This document shows positions 33,035 through 40,412 of a stretch of 49,801 nt of DNA, in pieces (position 1 is the stretch's first letter; every line of letters starts with the position of its first letter). Source of the stretch: Streptomyces aureus (lineage in GTDB: Bacteria > Actinomycetota > Actinomycetes > Streptomycetales > Streptomycetaceae); contig NZ_LIPQ01000112.1 of assembly GCF_001418135.1 (NCBI RefSeq), positions 1 through 49,801 of the forward strand, given 5' to 3'. Under the pieces are notes generated by a model, which was not told the origin of the DNA, made no database searches, and saw only the letters and a program-made list of their open reading frames with translations. Position numbers and translations under genes: made by a program.

Positions 33035-34071
33035 CGCCCACGCTCACCAGCACCACAAGCACCACGGCCGCCACGGGGCCCCGCCTGGTCGAACCGCGCG
33101 GCACCCTGTCCGCCGCAGTCGCCGAGGCCCTCCGGTCGAACGACACACCGGCGTACCGTCCGGGCGCCGTGCTGACGGCCGACCCGTGGGGCGAGGACCT
33201 CCAGCTCGCGCTCTACCTCCTCTACGAGCTCCACTACCGCGGCTTCGAGGGTGTGGACGACGACCGCGAATGGGACCCGGAACTCCTGCGGCTGCGCCAG
33301 GCCATGGAATCCCGTTTCCTGCACGCTCTGAGCACAGAGCTGTCCGACGTCCCCCGATCGGTCGAGGAGGCCTTCGCTCCGCTCCTCGTCGAACCACTGG
33401 ACCCCGCCGGTGGTCTCAGTCGCCACCTGGAACGGAAGGGCGAGCTGTGGCAGCTGCGGGAGTACGCGGCTCTCCGCTCGCTCTACCACCTCAAGGAAGC
33501 CGACCCGCACGCCTGGGTGATCCCCCGGCTGCGGGGCCGGGCCAAAGCCGCGATGGCAGCCATCGAGTACGACGAGTTCGGTGCCGGCCACCCCGACCGG
33601 ATCCACGCCCAGCTCTTCGCCGACCTCATGGTGGACCTCGGCCTCGACCCCGCGTACGGCCGCTATCTGGACCAGGCGCCCGCTCCGCTGCTCGCCACCG
33701 TCAACCTGATGTCCCTGTTCGGGCTCCACCGGTCCCACCGAGGTCTTCTGGTCGGTCACTTCGCCTGCGTCGAGGTGACCTCCTCACCCGGCTCCAGGCG
33801 ACTCGCCAAGGCGATGCGGCGCTGCGGGGCAGGGCCGGCAGCCGAGCGCTTCTACGACGAGCACGTCGAGGCGGACGCCGTGCACGAGCAGGTTGTGCGC
33901 CGTGAGGTCATCGGCGGACTGCTCGCGGACGAGCCGTCCCTCGAGGCCGACATCGCCTTCGGCTGCGCGGCCACCGTCCACCTGGAGGACCGCCTCGCGG
34001 AGCACATCGGCGCGGCATGGGCCGACGGACGCAGCGCGTTGCGCACGCCCCTGAATACACGAGACTCGTAG
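33031..34071 (+). CDS. Heme-oxygenase-like diiron oxygenase (iron-containing redox enzyme family)
   Basis: This 346-residue protein belongs to the heme-oxygenase-like diiron oxidase/oxygenase family. A complete ligand set is readable: Glu156 (HLKEADPH), Glu182 (YDEFGAG), His192 (RIHAQLF), Glu248 (ACVEVT), and His278-x3-Asp282-x2-His285 (DEHVEADAVHE). By my recollection the spacing equals that of SznF-type N-oxygenases, which use seven ligands. Oxidation of an amine or of a carbon chain is therefore possible. The 55-residue N-terminus is Thr-rich, and LYLLYELHYRGFE at about 61-73 is a family signature. Translation is coupled to the CDGSH gene by a 4-base overlap, and GGAGGA precedes the ATG. 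Substrate unknown. Confidence 0.85.
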   Translation: MTPTLTSTTSTTAATGPRLVEPRGTLSAAVAEALRSNDTPAYRPGAVLTADPWGEDLQLALYLLYELHYRGFEGVDDDREWDPELLRLRQAMESRFLHALSTELSDVPRSVEEAFAPLLVEPLDPAGGLSRHLERKGELWQLREYAALRSLYHLKEADPHAWVIPRLRGRAKAAMAAIEYDEFGAGHPDRIHAQLFADLMVDLGLDPAYGRYLDQAPAPLLATVNLMSLFGLHRSHRGLLVGHFACVEVTSSPGSRRLAKAMRRCGAGPAAERFYDEHVEADAVHEQVVRREVIGGLLADEPSLEADIAFGCAATVHLEDRLAEHIGAAWADGRSALRTPLNTRDS

Positions 34072-34080
34072 GCTGGCCGG

Positions 34081-35448
34081 ATGCGTCACCACGATCTTGT
34101 CGTCATCGGTGCGGGTTCCGGCAACGCCGTGATCGACGACTCGTTCGCCGATCTGGACGTGGCCATCGTCGAGGAGCGCTGGTTCGGTGGCACCTGCCTC
34201 AACTCCGGATGCATCCCGAGCAAGATGCTCGCGTACACCGCGCAGGTCGCCCGGACCGTCCGGGAGGCCGGGGAGTACGACGTGGACGCCGAGCTGCGAG
34301 CGGTGCGCTGGCGCCAGGTGCGCGATCGCGTCTTCGGGAGGCTGGACGCCGAACGGGACAGCGGCCGTCAGGGACGCGTGCGACAGGACTCGGTCACCGT
34401 GTACGAGGGCAGAGCCCGGTTCGTCGGACCCAGGAGCCTCCGGATCGAGCGTGAGCACGGGACCGTCGACGTCAGCGCCGGGCAGATCGTCGTCGCGGCC
34501 GGCAGCAGGCCCTCGATCCCCGGGCCTGTCGCGGAGGCGGGCCTGCCGTACGAGACCTCCGACACCATCATGCGGATCGACGCTCCGCCCCGGCGCCTGG
34601 CGATCCTCGGGGGCGGATACATCGCCGCGGAGCTGGCCGAGGTGTTCGCGGCGGCGGGTTGCTCCGTCACCATCGTGGAGAAGGAGGAGCGCCTGCTCGG
34701 CCCACAGGACGAGACCGTCGCGGAGCGGTTCACGGAACTGGTCCGCTCCCGCTACGACCTCAGGCTCGGCCGGGAGCTCACAGGAGTCGGCGGACACCCG
34801 GGCGCGCTGCGGCTGAGCCTGGACGACGGATCGACGGTCGACGGGGACATGCTGCTCGTCGCGGTGGGCCGGGCGCCGAACAGCGACCGGCTGAACCTGG
34901 AAGCGGCCGGCATCTCCACCCACGACGACGGCCGGGTGCGTGTCGACCGACATCAGCGCACCACCGCCGAAGGCGTCTTCGCCCTGGGGGACATCTGCTC
35001 ACCGGTGCCCCTCAAGCACGTCGCCAACCGTGAGGCGAAGGTCGTCGCACACAACCTCCGCCACCCGGACGACCTCATCGCCGCCGACCATGACCTGGTA
35101 CCCGCGGCGGTCTTCACCCAGCCCCAGATCGCCTCGGTCGGCGCCACCGAGCAGGACTGCCGTGACGGAGGCCTGGACTACGTCGTGGGCCGGGCCGATT
35201 ACGGCGACGTCGCCTACGGCTGGGCGATGGAGGACACCACAGGGTTCTGCAAGGTGCTCGCCGAGCCCGGCACCGGGCGTATTCTCGGCGCCCACCTGAT
35301 GGGCGCCGAGGCGTCGACACTCATCCAGCCCCTCGTCCTGGCGGCGACACTCGGAATCGACGCCACCACGCTCGCCGAGTCCCCGTACTGGATCCATCCC
35401 GCACTCACCGAGGTCGTGGAGAACGCCCTCCTCGACCTCGGTCCGTGA
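34081..35448 (+). CDS. mtr: Mycothione reductase
   Basis: This 455-residue class I flavoprotein disulfide reductase reduces mycothiol disulfide with NADPH in the cytosol. FAD site LVVIGAGSGNAVIDD, redox-active pair Cys39-x4-Cys44 in GGTCLNSGCIPSK, NADPH region LAILGGGYIAAELAEVF, and C-terminal HPALTEVVENALL with catalytic His439 and Glu444 are all present. The last motif and short lipoamide-independent interface favour mycothione reductase over lipoamide dehydrogenase. It starts 9 bases after the oxygenase stop, so it may belong to the same transcript, and it ends at a strong hairpin. Confidence 0.9.
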   Translation: MRHHDLVVIGAGSGNAVIDDSFADLDVAIVEERWFGGTCLNSGCIPSKMLAYTAQVARTVREAGEYDVDAELRAVRWRQVRDRVFGRLDAERDSGRQGRVRQDSVTVYEGRARFVGPRSLRIEREHGTVDVSAGQIVVAAGSRPSIPGPVAEAGLPYETSDTIMRIDAPPRRLAILGGGYIAAELAEVFAAAGCSVTIVEKEERLLGPQDETVAERFTELVRSRYDLRLGRELTGVGGHPGALRLSLDDGSTVDGDMLLVAVGRAPNSDRLNLEAAGISTHDDGRVRVDRHQRTTAEGVFALGDICSPVPLKHVANREAKVVAHNLRHPDDLIAADHDLVPAAVFTQPQIASVGATEQDCRDGGLDYVVGRADYGDVAYGWAMEDTTGFCKVLAEPGTGRILGAHLMGAEASTLIQPLVLAATLGIDATTLAESPYWIHPALTEVVENALLDLGP

Positions 35449-35450
35449 TG

Positions 35451-35483
35451 CTCTGCCGCGCCCGGGCCCCGGGCGCGGCAGGG
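35451..35483 (+). terminator. Hairpin terminator after mtr
   Basis: CTGCCGCGCCCGGG (35453-35466) and CCCGGGCGCGGCAG (35468-35481) are 14-bp complementary arms almost back to back, three to five bases after the stop codon. The realistic stem is about 12 bp with a small loop. Confidence 0.75.
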
Positions 35484-35568
35484 CAAGGGGCAGCGCCGGC
35501 TGCCCGCCGACGCCCGGGGCATCCGCCCGACGGGGCCCACCGGACCATGCGGAACCACAGGAGGCGCC

Positions 35569-36057
35569 ATGACGGACGCGGACCCCTTCACCGACGCGCT
35601 CGACGGCCCCATGTACGTCGTGACAGCCGCGTCCGGCGGAGAGCGGGCGGGCTGCCTGGTGGGCTTCGCCTCGCAGTGCTCCATCGATCCGCCGAGGTTC
35701 ACCGTGTGGCTGTCGGTCGCCAACCACACCTACCGCGTCGCGAGCGAGGCCGAGTACCTCACCGTGCACCTGCTCCACCGGGACGAGCGGGCACTGGCGG
35801 AGCTCTTCGGAGAGGAGACCGGCGACCGCGTCGACAAGTTCGCGACGATCGGCTGGCGGCCGGGAGAAGGAGGCAGCCCGATCCTGGAGCAGCTGTCCAC
35901 CTGGTTCACCGGCCGGATCGAGGGGCGCATCGAGGGCGGCGACCACGTGGGATTCCTCCTGGCGCCCGTGGCGGTGTGCCCGCCGGTCGAGGGCCCACCG
36001 CCCGTGCTGCTCCGATACCGGGAGCTACGGGACCTCGATCCGGGGCATCCGGCCTGA
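35569..36057 (+). CDS. Flavin reductase-like (FMN-binding split-barrel) protein
   Basis: This 162-residue protein has the short flavin-reductase domain: MYVVTAASGGERAGCLVGFA with SQCSIDPPRFTVWLSVANH, which is the FMN-binding strand-loop-strand, and LTVHLLHRDERALAELFGEE. It could supply reduced FMN or act as a stand-alone flavin-dependent oxidoreductase. AGGAGG lies 5 bases before the ATG. It is followed by a luciferase-like oxidoreductase gene, but a terminator and 150 bases separate it from its neighbours. Confidence 0.85.
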   Translation: MTDADPFTDALDGPMYVVTAASGGERAGCLVGFASQCSIDPPRFTVWLSVANHTYRVASEAEYLTVHLLHRDERALAELFGEETGDRVDKFATIGWRPGEGGSPILEQLSTWFTGRIEGRIEGGDHVGFLLAPVAVCPPVEGPPPVLLRYRELRDLDPGHPA

Positions 36058-36071
36058 GGCCCCGGACCGCC

Positions 36072-36111
36072 GGGGACCGGTACCGCGGACGGTGCGGGGG
36101 ACCGGTATCGC
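36072..36111 (+). repeat. Direct repeat pair upstream of the luciferase-like gene
   Basis: GGGGACCGGTACCGC (36072-36086) recurs as GGGGACCGGTATCGC (36097-36111), 25 bases apart with one mismatch. It could be a tandem operator. No -35/-10 pair is clear. Confidence 0.5.
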
Positions 36112-36208
36112 ATGATCCGACCGTTCCCCGCGAGCCGCGACGCCCCAGCCCCGCCCGGCGGGGAACGGCCACAGGTTTCAGAGGGGCCGAAGCGGAAAGC
36201 CGCCCGGC

Positions 36209-37174
36209 ATGGTGCAAATCGGATACACGATGATGACCGAGCAGGCCGGACCCCGGGACCTGGTCGACCATGTGGTGGGGGCGGAGCGGGCCGGATTCGA
36301 CTTCTCCGTCATCTCCGACCACTCCTTCCCCTGGCTGGAGGCCCAAGGGCACGCGCCCTACGCGTGGAGCGTGCTGGGCGCCGCCGCGCAGGCGACCTCC
36401 CGGATCCCGCTGATGACGTACGTCACCTGCCCGACCTTCCGCTACCACCCCGCCGTGGTCGCCCAGAAAGCAGCCACGATGCAGCTCCTGTCCCAGGGGC
36501 GCTTCCGGCTTGGCCTGGGCTCGGGCGAGAACCTCAACGAGCACATCGTCGGCGCCGGCTGGCCTGCCGCCCACGTCCGCCTGGGCATGCTCGAGGAATC
36601 CGTGGAGATCATCCGTTCCCTGTTCGCCGGCGGTTACGTCAGCCACCACGGCCTCCACTTCGACGTCGAGAACGCCAGGATCTGGGATCTCCCCGACGAT
36701 CCGCCTCCGATCGGGATCGCCGTCTCCGGTGACCGCTCCTGCGAGATCGCCGGCCACCTCGGCGACCTGCTCATCGCCACCGAGCCGAAGAAGGAGCTGC
36801 TGACCGCGTTCGGTGCGTACGGAGGTGCCGGCAAGCCGTGCGTGGGCCAGCTCCCGGTCTCCTACGACCCCGACCGCGCGGCGGCGGTGGCCCGGGCACA
36901 CGACCAGTTCCGCTGGGCGCTCGGCGGCTGGAAGGTCAACGCCGAACTCCCGGGCCCCGCGGCCTTCGCCCAGGCCTCGCAGCACACCAGGCCCGAGGAC
37001 GTCGCGGATGCCATCCCCTGCGGCGACGACGTGGACGCCTTCGTCGATGCGGTTCGCCCCTACAGCGACGCCGGATTCACCGAGATCGCCCTGGTCCAGA
37101 TAGGCGGCGACCGACAAGAACCCTTCCTGAACTGGGCGGAGACGAAGCTGCTGCCGGCCCTGCGGGAGCTGTGA
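36209..37174 (+). CDS. F420-type luciferase-like (LLM class) oxidoreductase
   Basis: This 321-residue protein is an LLM TIM-barrel enzyme of the F420-dependent glucose-6-phosphate dehydrogenase-like subgroup. Visible features are QIGYTMMTEQAGPRDLVDHV at the N-terminus, FSVISDHSFPWLEAQGHAPY, the RFRLGLGSGENLNEHIVG coenzyme loop, and IGIAVSGDRSCEIAGHLGD. F420 rather than FMN is favoured by family, not by a residue I can prove. Substrate unknown. The ribosome site before the ATG is weak. Confidence 0.85.
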   Translation: MVQIGYTMMTEQAGPRDLVDHVVGAERAGFDFSVISDHSFPWLEAQGHAPYAWSVLGAAAQATSRIPLMTYVTCPTFRYHPAVVAQKAATMQLLSQGRFRLGLGSGENLNEHIVGAGWPAAHVRLGMLEESVEIIRSLFAGGYVSHHGLHFDVENARIWDLPDDPPPIGIAVSGDRSCEIAGHLGDLLIATEPKKELLTAFGAYGGAGKPCVGQLPVSYDPDRAAAVARAHDQFRWALGGWKVNAELPGPAAFAQASQHTRPEDVADAIPCGDDVDAFVDAVRPYSDAGFTEIALVQIGGDRQEPFLNWAETKLLPALREL

Positions 37175-37207
37175 GGACCCGGGTGGGTGACTGCGACGAG
37201 AGCCTGG

Positions 37208-37263
37208 GTGGACGACCGCGACCGGAGCGGCGCAGGCCCGGCCCCCCGGCCGTGGTCGTCCAC
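37208..37263. terminator. Bidirectional hairpin between convergent genes
   Basis: GTGGACGACC (37208-37217) pairs with GGTCGTCCAC (37254-37263), with an inner GC-rich pairing (GGCC and GGCC around a C-run). It lies between the luciferase-like gene and the convergent SRPBCC gene. The loop is long, so efficiency is uncertain. Confidence 0.5.
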
Positions 37264-37405
37264 TCCGGTCGTGTCTCCGTCGTCCGCTCCGGTCGTCTCT
37301 CCGTCCGCGGCGCGCCCCGGGCTCCGTGGCCCCGACTCCGCGGGGCCGTTGTCCTACGGCTCAGGGAGCCTCAGGGATGGGTTCTCATCCATCGAACACG
37401 GGCTC

Positions 37406-37918
37406 TCATCCGTCCGTCGGACGGCCGATGTTCCCGGAGGGGTTCATCGTCGAGCCGGCCTGTCCAGGAGTGATGCGGCCGCGCCATCCGCCGGTTTCCC
37501 GCCCTCGTTCCTCGATGAAGCCCTTGAACCTCCGCAGATCGCCCTTGACCTTGCGGTCGAGGACGCCCATCATGTCGCCCGCCCGTTCGGCCATGCCCTC
37601 CGGCTGGAAGTCCATGGCGAGGATCACCCGCGTGTGCCCCTCGTCGAGGCTCTGGAACGTGACGACTCCCTTTTGCTTCGTGTCGCCGCCCACCGTGCGC
37701 CAGGAGATTCGTTCGTCCGGCAGCTGATCGACGATTTCGGTGTCGAACTCTCGCTCGACGCCGCCGACCTTCGTCCTCCAGTGGCAGTGCTTGTCGTCGA
37801 GCTGGCGAACGTCTTCGACGCCCTCCATGAAGCTCGGGAATTCCTCGAACTGCGTCCACTGGTTGTACACGTGGTGCAGCGGTATGTCGACGTCGATTGA
37901 TTCCTTCACCATGCTCAC
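37406..37918 (-). CDS. SRPBCC/polyketide cyclase-like ligand-binding protein
   Basis: This 170-residue helix-grip protein has the SRPBCC opening KESIDVDIPLHHVYNQWTQF with EEFPSFMEGVEDV, middle strands GGVEREFDTEIVDQLPDERI and VVTFQSLDEGHTRVILAMDF, and a long C-terminal helix. A Gly/Arg-rich tail of about 25 residues follows (GRITPGQAGSTMNPSGN). The family binds hydrophobic ligands or helps ring closure. I take GTG at 37918 because GAGGAG is correctly spaced from it; the ATG at 37912 is the alternative. Confidence 0.82.
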   Translation of the reverse strand: MSMVKESIDVDIPLHHVYNQWTQFEEFPSFMEGVEDVRQLDDKHCHWRTKVGGVEREFDTEIVDQLPDERISWRTVGGDTKQKGVVTFQSLDEGHTRVILAMDFQPEGMAERAGDMMGVLDRKVKGDLRRFKGFIEERGRETGGWRGRITPGQAGSTMNPSGNIGRPTDG

Positions 37919-38087
37919 GAGAATTCTCCTCACGTGATCGTGGACCTTCTGCGGACAATTCGGCGCCTACCCGTCATGCGTGGTGATACTCGCGAAATCG
38001 GCCGCCGGCGAGCGGCGGAACGCCCTGCGGCCCGTGCCGGCGGCGACCGGCGTAGGCTCGGAGCAGACCTCGAAGGGGATGGTCCGC

Positions 38088-38921
38088 ATGTGCCGCTGGC
38101 TCGCGTACTCGGGTTCGCCCCTGTTGCTCGACGCCGTGCTCTACCGCCCTGAGCACTCCCTGATCAACCAGAGCCTCCATGCACGGATGGGGGTCGAGTC
38201 GACCAACGGTGACGGTTTCGGCGTCGGTTGGTACGGCTCGGACGGCGACGGGACGCCGGCGGTCTTCCGCGATGTCGGCCCGGCCTGGAACAACCGCAAC
38301 CTGCGGGAGCTCGCGTCGCATGTCCGCTCGTCCCTGTTCTTCGCCCATGTCCGCGCTTCCACGGGCTCCGCGGTCCAGCAGACGAACTGCCATCCCTTTC
38401 GCCACGGTCGCTGGCTGTGGATGCACAACGGGGCCATCGCGGACTTTCCCCGGCTGCAGCGGGACCTGTGCATGGCCGTCGACCCGGTGCTCTTCCCCTT
38501 CATGGAGGGTTCGACCGACTCCGAGGTGATGTTCTACCTGGCCGTCACCTTCGGCCTCGACCAGGACGTCCCGGGGGCCGTCGCCCGAATGGCCGGCCTC
38601 GTCGAGCGCCTCGGCAAGAGCCACGGCGTGCCGGAACCCCTGCAGATGACGGTGGCCGTGAGTGAAGGAGAGCGCGTGTGGGCCTTCCGCTATTCCAGTC
38701 AGGGGAATTCCCGCTCGCTCTTCTACAGCAGCAGGGCCGAGACCGTTCGGCGCCTTCATCCCGAGCTGGAATACCTGAAGGAGATCTCCGACGAGACCCG
38801 CATCGTCGTCTCCGAGCCCCTGGGTGATCTGCCGGGTGTGTGGAACGAACTGCCTGAGGCCAGCTACGCGGTCATTCCTTCGGGCTCGGCCGCGGACTAT
38901 GTTCCGTTCGCGCCGAGATGA
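38088..38921 (+). CDS. Class II glutamine amidotransferase (YafJ/EgtC-like)
   Basis: This 277-residue N-terminal-nucleophile hydrolase starts Met-Cys-Arg-Trp (MCRWLAY), so Cys2 becomes the nucleophile after Met removal. NGDGFGVGWYG, FFAHVRASTG and WMHNGAIADF are the glutamine-binding loops of the YafJ/DUG3/EgtC group. It releases ammonia or hydrolyses gamma-glutamyl bonds; in DUG/EgtC systems the substrate is a gamma-glutamyl compound. There is no ergothioneine cluster around it. GAAGGGG precedes the ATG. The 37 extra residues of the longer frame are rejected because they would bury Cys2. Confidence 0.87.
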   Translation: MCRWLAYSGSPLLLDAVLYRPEHSLINQSLHARMGVESTNGDGFGVGWYGSDGDGTPAVFRDVGPAWNNRNLRELASHVRSSLFFAHVRASTGSAVQQTNCHPFRHGRWLWMHNGAIADFPRLQRDLCMAVDPVLFPFMEGSTDSEVMFYLAVTFGLDQDVPGAVARMAGLVERLGKSHGVPEPLQMTVAVSEGERVWAFRYSSQGNSRSLFYSSRAETVRRLHPELEYLKEISDETRIVVSEPLGDLPGVWNELPEASYAVIPSGSAADYVPFAPR

Positions 38922-39236
38922 CTGCGACGCGGGCGCCGACGATGGTCTTCTCAGCCTCGGTCTCCACAGGTGTACGTCCCGTCTGACGGGGCAGCCGCCG
39001 GTGGAGCGCGCGCTCCGAGAAAGCCGCCGTCCGGCCTTCCCCCCTTCCGGGCGGCGGTGCGGCGCCACGGGCGGTGTCAACCTGGCTCTCTCCGGCCGAG
39101 CCGCGTCTGTTGGCTCATCTCACTTGTGACGAGATGCCATAGGGGACATCCGGGTGGCTTTCTCCCCGGATCGCAACGGCTCGCAGTGCTCACGTCGTCG
39201 TCATCTGCACGTTGCACGACGACTGAGGAGACGCTC
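38922..39236. other. Gene-free spacer with terminator hairpin
   Basis: No gene is supported in these 315 bases. CCGCCGTCCGG (39024-39034) and CCGGGCGGCGG (39047-39057) form an 11-bp stem with one G-U pair, a plausible terminator for the amidotransferase. A comparatively AT-rich stretch around 39113-39140 probably holds the promoter of the next gene. Confidence 0.5.
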
Positions 39237-39581
39237 ATGACCGAGTTCCAGGCGCTCACCACGGCTCCGCGCACACTGATGGATCTCGACCCGTACCGCT
39301 TCCCTGCCGTGTACGTCGAGGACCGGGCCGGGGAGACTTCGGCGGCCTTCGGCCTCATGGACTACGACGACTGCCTCGAACCGGAGCCCACGCCCTCCAG
39401 CAGCCTGTCCGACCGTCTCCAGCCGGTCGACCGCCGCCGGCTGGAGCTGCACGCCGCTCTCACCACGGCGGGTATCGCACCCCTGCCGGGCGACCTCGAC
39501 GCCATCGAGGTGCTGTGCACCCTGGACGACACCACCCACAGTGCGCTCCGTCGATGGCTCGGCTGGTCTGGCACCCACTGA
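39237..39581 (+). CDS. Hypothetical protein, 114 residues
   Basis: I do not recognise the family. The protein is acidic, with an N-terminal FQALTTAPRTLMDLDPYRFP and AVYVEDRAGET, and a C-terminal helical part (LQPVDRRRLELHAALTTAGI, then DLDAIEVLCTLDDTTHSALR) that looks like a small helical bundle. TGAGGAG lies 7 bases before the ATG at 39237, a strong ribosome site, which is the main support for the gene. Confidence 0.6.
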   Translation: MTEFQALTTAPRTLMDLDPYRFPAVYVEDRAGETSAAFGLMDYDDCLEPEPTPSSSLSDRLQPVDRRRLELHAALTTAGIAPLPGDLDAIEVLCTLDDTTHSALRRWLGWSGTH

Positions 39582-39698
39582 CACATCACAAGAGTCGGCG
39601 GGTTGAATTCGCCATGCTCCGCCTCCCTGCTCATGCCGCTTCTGGTCCGGGATAGTCGGCCACTCCGTCGGCTGATCCCAGGAACGAGGTACGTGGAG

Positions 39699-40133
39699 AT
39701 GAATCCCTCTTTGCGGTCGGTGCGGTGGCTGGCTTCCGTCTGCGACGACCCCGCCGTGTGCCTGAGCGAGTGGAGGCTGAGCGAACGGGGTGTGGTCCTT
39801 CTGCCGGCGGGGCGGCTCTGGGACGCCCTGGCCGTCCCGGAGCAGCTGGGACACAGGTTGCTGAACGCACTCGCCCGCTGCGGGCGTTCGACGACCGGCC
39901 CGGTGCTCCGCGACAGCAGGCGTCAGGAACTCGTGCTGCTGATGACTCCGGGCAGCCCCGCCGCGAAGCCGGGGCGGGCGGGTCGGTTCCTGACGACCGG
40001 GACCTGGCTGGCCGTCCCCGACCCCGGCCGGAAGGTCACCGGACTTTCGTGGCTCGTCCCACCCGACGGGCGGGAAACGCTGTTCTCCCCACGGGAGGTC
40101 TATGCAGCACTCGAGCCACGGGCCGGACGATGA
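39699..40133 (+). CDS. Hypothetical protein resembling DNA primase/polymerase-associated actinobacterial family
   Basis: This 144-residue soluble protein has RSVRWLASVCDDPAVCLSEW, VVLLPAGRLWDALAVPEQLG and a C-terminal GTWLAVPDPG and LSWLVPPDGRETLFSP. I recall similar Streptomyces proteins annotated as hypothetical or as bifunctional primase/polymerase N-terminal-like, but no catalytic motif is visible. The ATG at 39699 begins the conserved part; the 32 residues upstream of it lack support. Confidence 0.55.
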   Translation: MNPSLRSVRWLASVCDDPAVCLSEWRLSERGVVLLPAGRLWDALAVPEQLGHRLLNALARCGRSTTGPVLRDSRRQELVLLMTPGSPAAKPGRAGRFLTTGTWLAVPDPGRKVTGLSWLVPPDGRETLFSPREVYAALEPRAGR

Positions 40134-40376
40134 ATGAAGGAGCGAGGAAGGAGAGCGGCCGCGTACGCGAGGCACGGCAGGGTTCACCGGCTGTGGACTT
40201 CGGCGACTCGACTGAGAGCAGCCCGTCTCGAATGGTCTGTCATGCTGCTCCGCCGTCTGGTCTGGGGGGCCAGCCACGATGTCTACCGATTGCGAGGGAG
40301 GCCGCCTGAGGCTTCGGAGCCGCAGGGCCGGGAGATGTGACGACCGGTGCCCGTCCGACGGGCGCACCACCGGCCC

Positions 40377-40411
40377 CCCACCGGCGCAGGTCGCGGTCCT
40401 GCGCCGGTGGG
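40377..40411. terminator. Strong hairpin terminator after the GAF-phosphatase gene
   Basis: CCCACCGGCGCAGG (40377-40390) and CCTGCGCCGGTGGG (40398-40411) are 14-bp perfect arms around a 7-base loop. It ends two bases from the minus-strand stop codon at 40413. Confidence 0.85.
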
Positions 40412-40412
40412 T

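Noticed and set aside
34081..35448. Dihydrolipoamide dehydrogenase as the identity of the flavoprotein
   Set aside because: The C-terminal HPALTEVVENAL and the GGTCLNSGCIPSK context fit mycothione reductase better, and no 2-oxoacid dehydrogenase genes are near.
40134..40340. 68-codon plus-strand frame after the hypothetical gene
   Set aside because: Basic low-complexity sequence without domain; its ATG overlaps the preceding stop codon (ATGA-type), but nothing else supports it.
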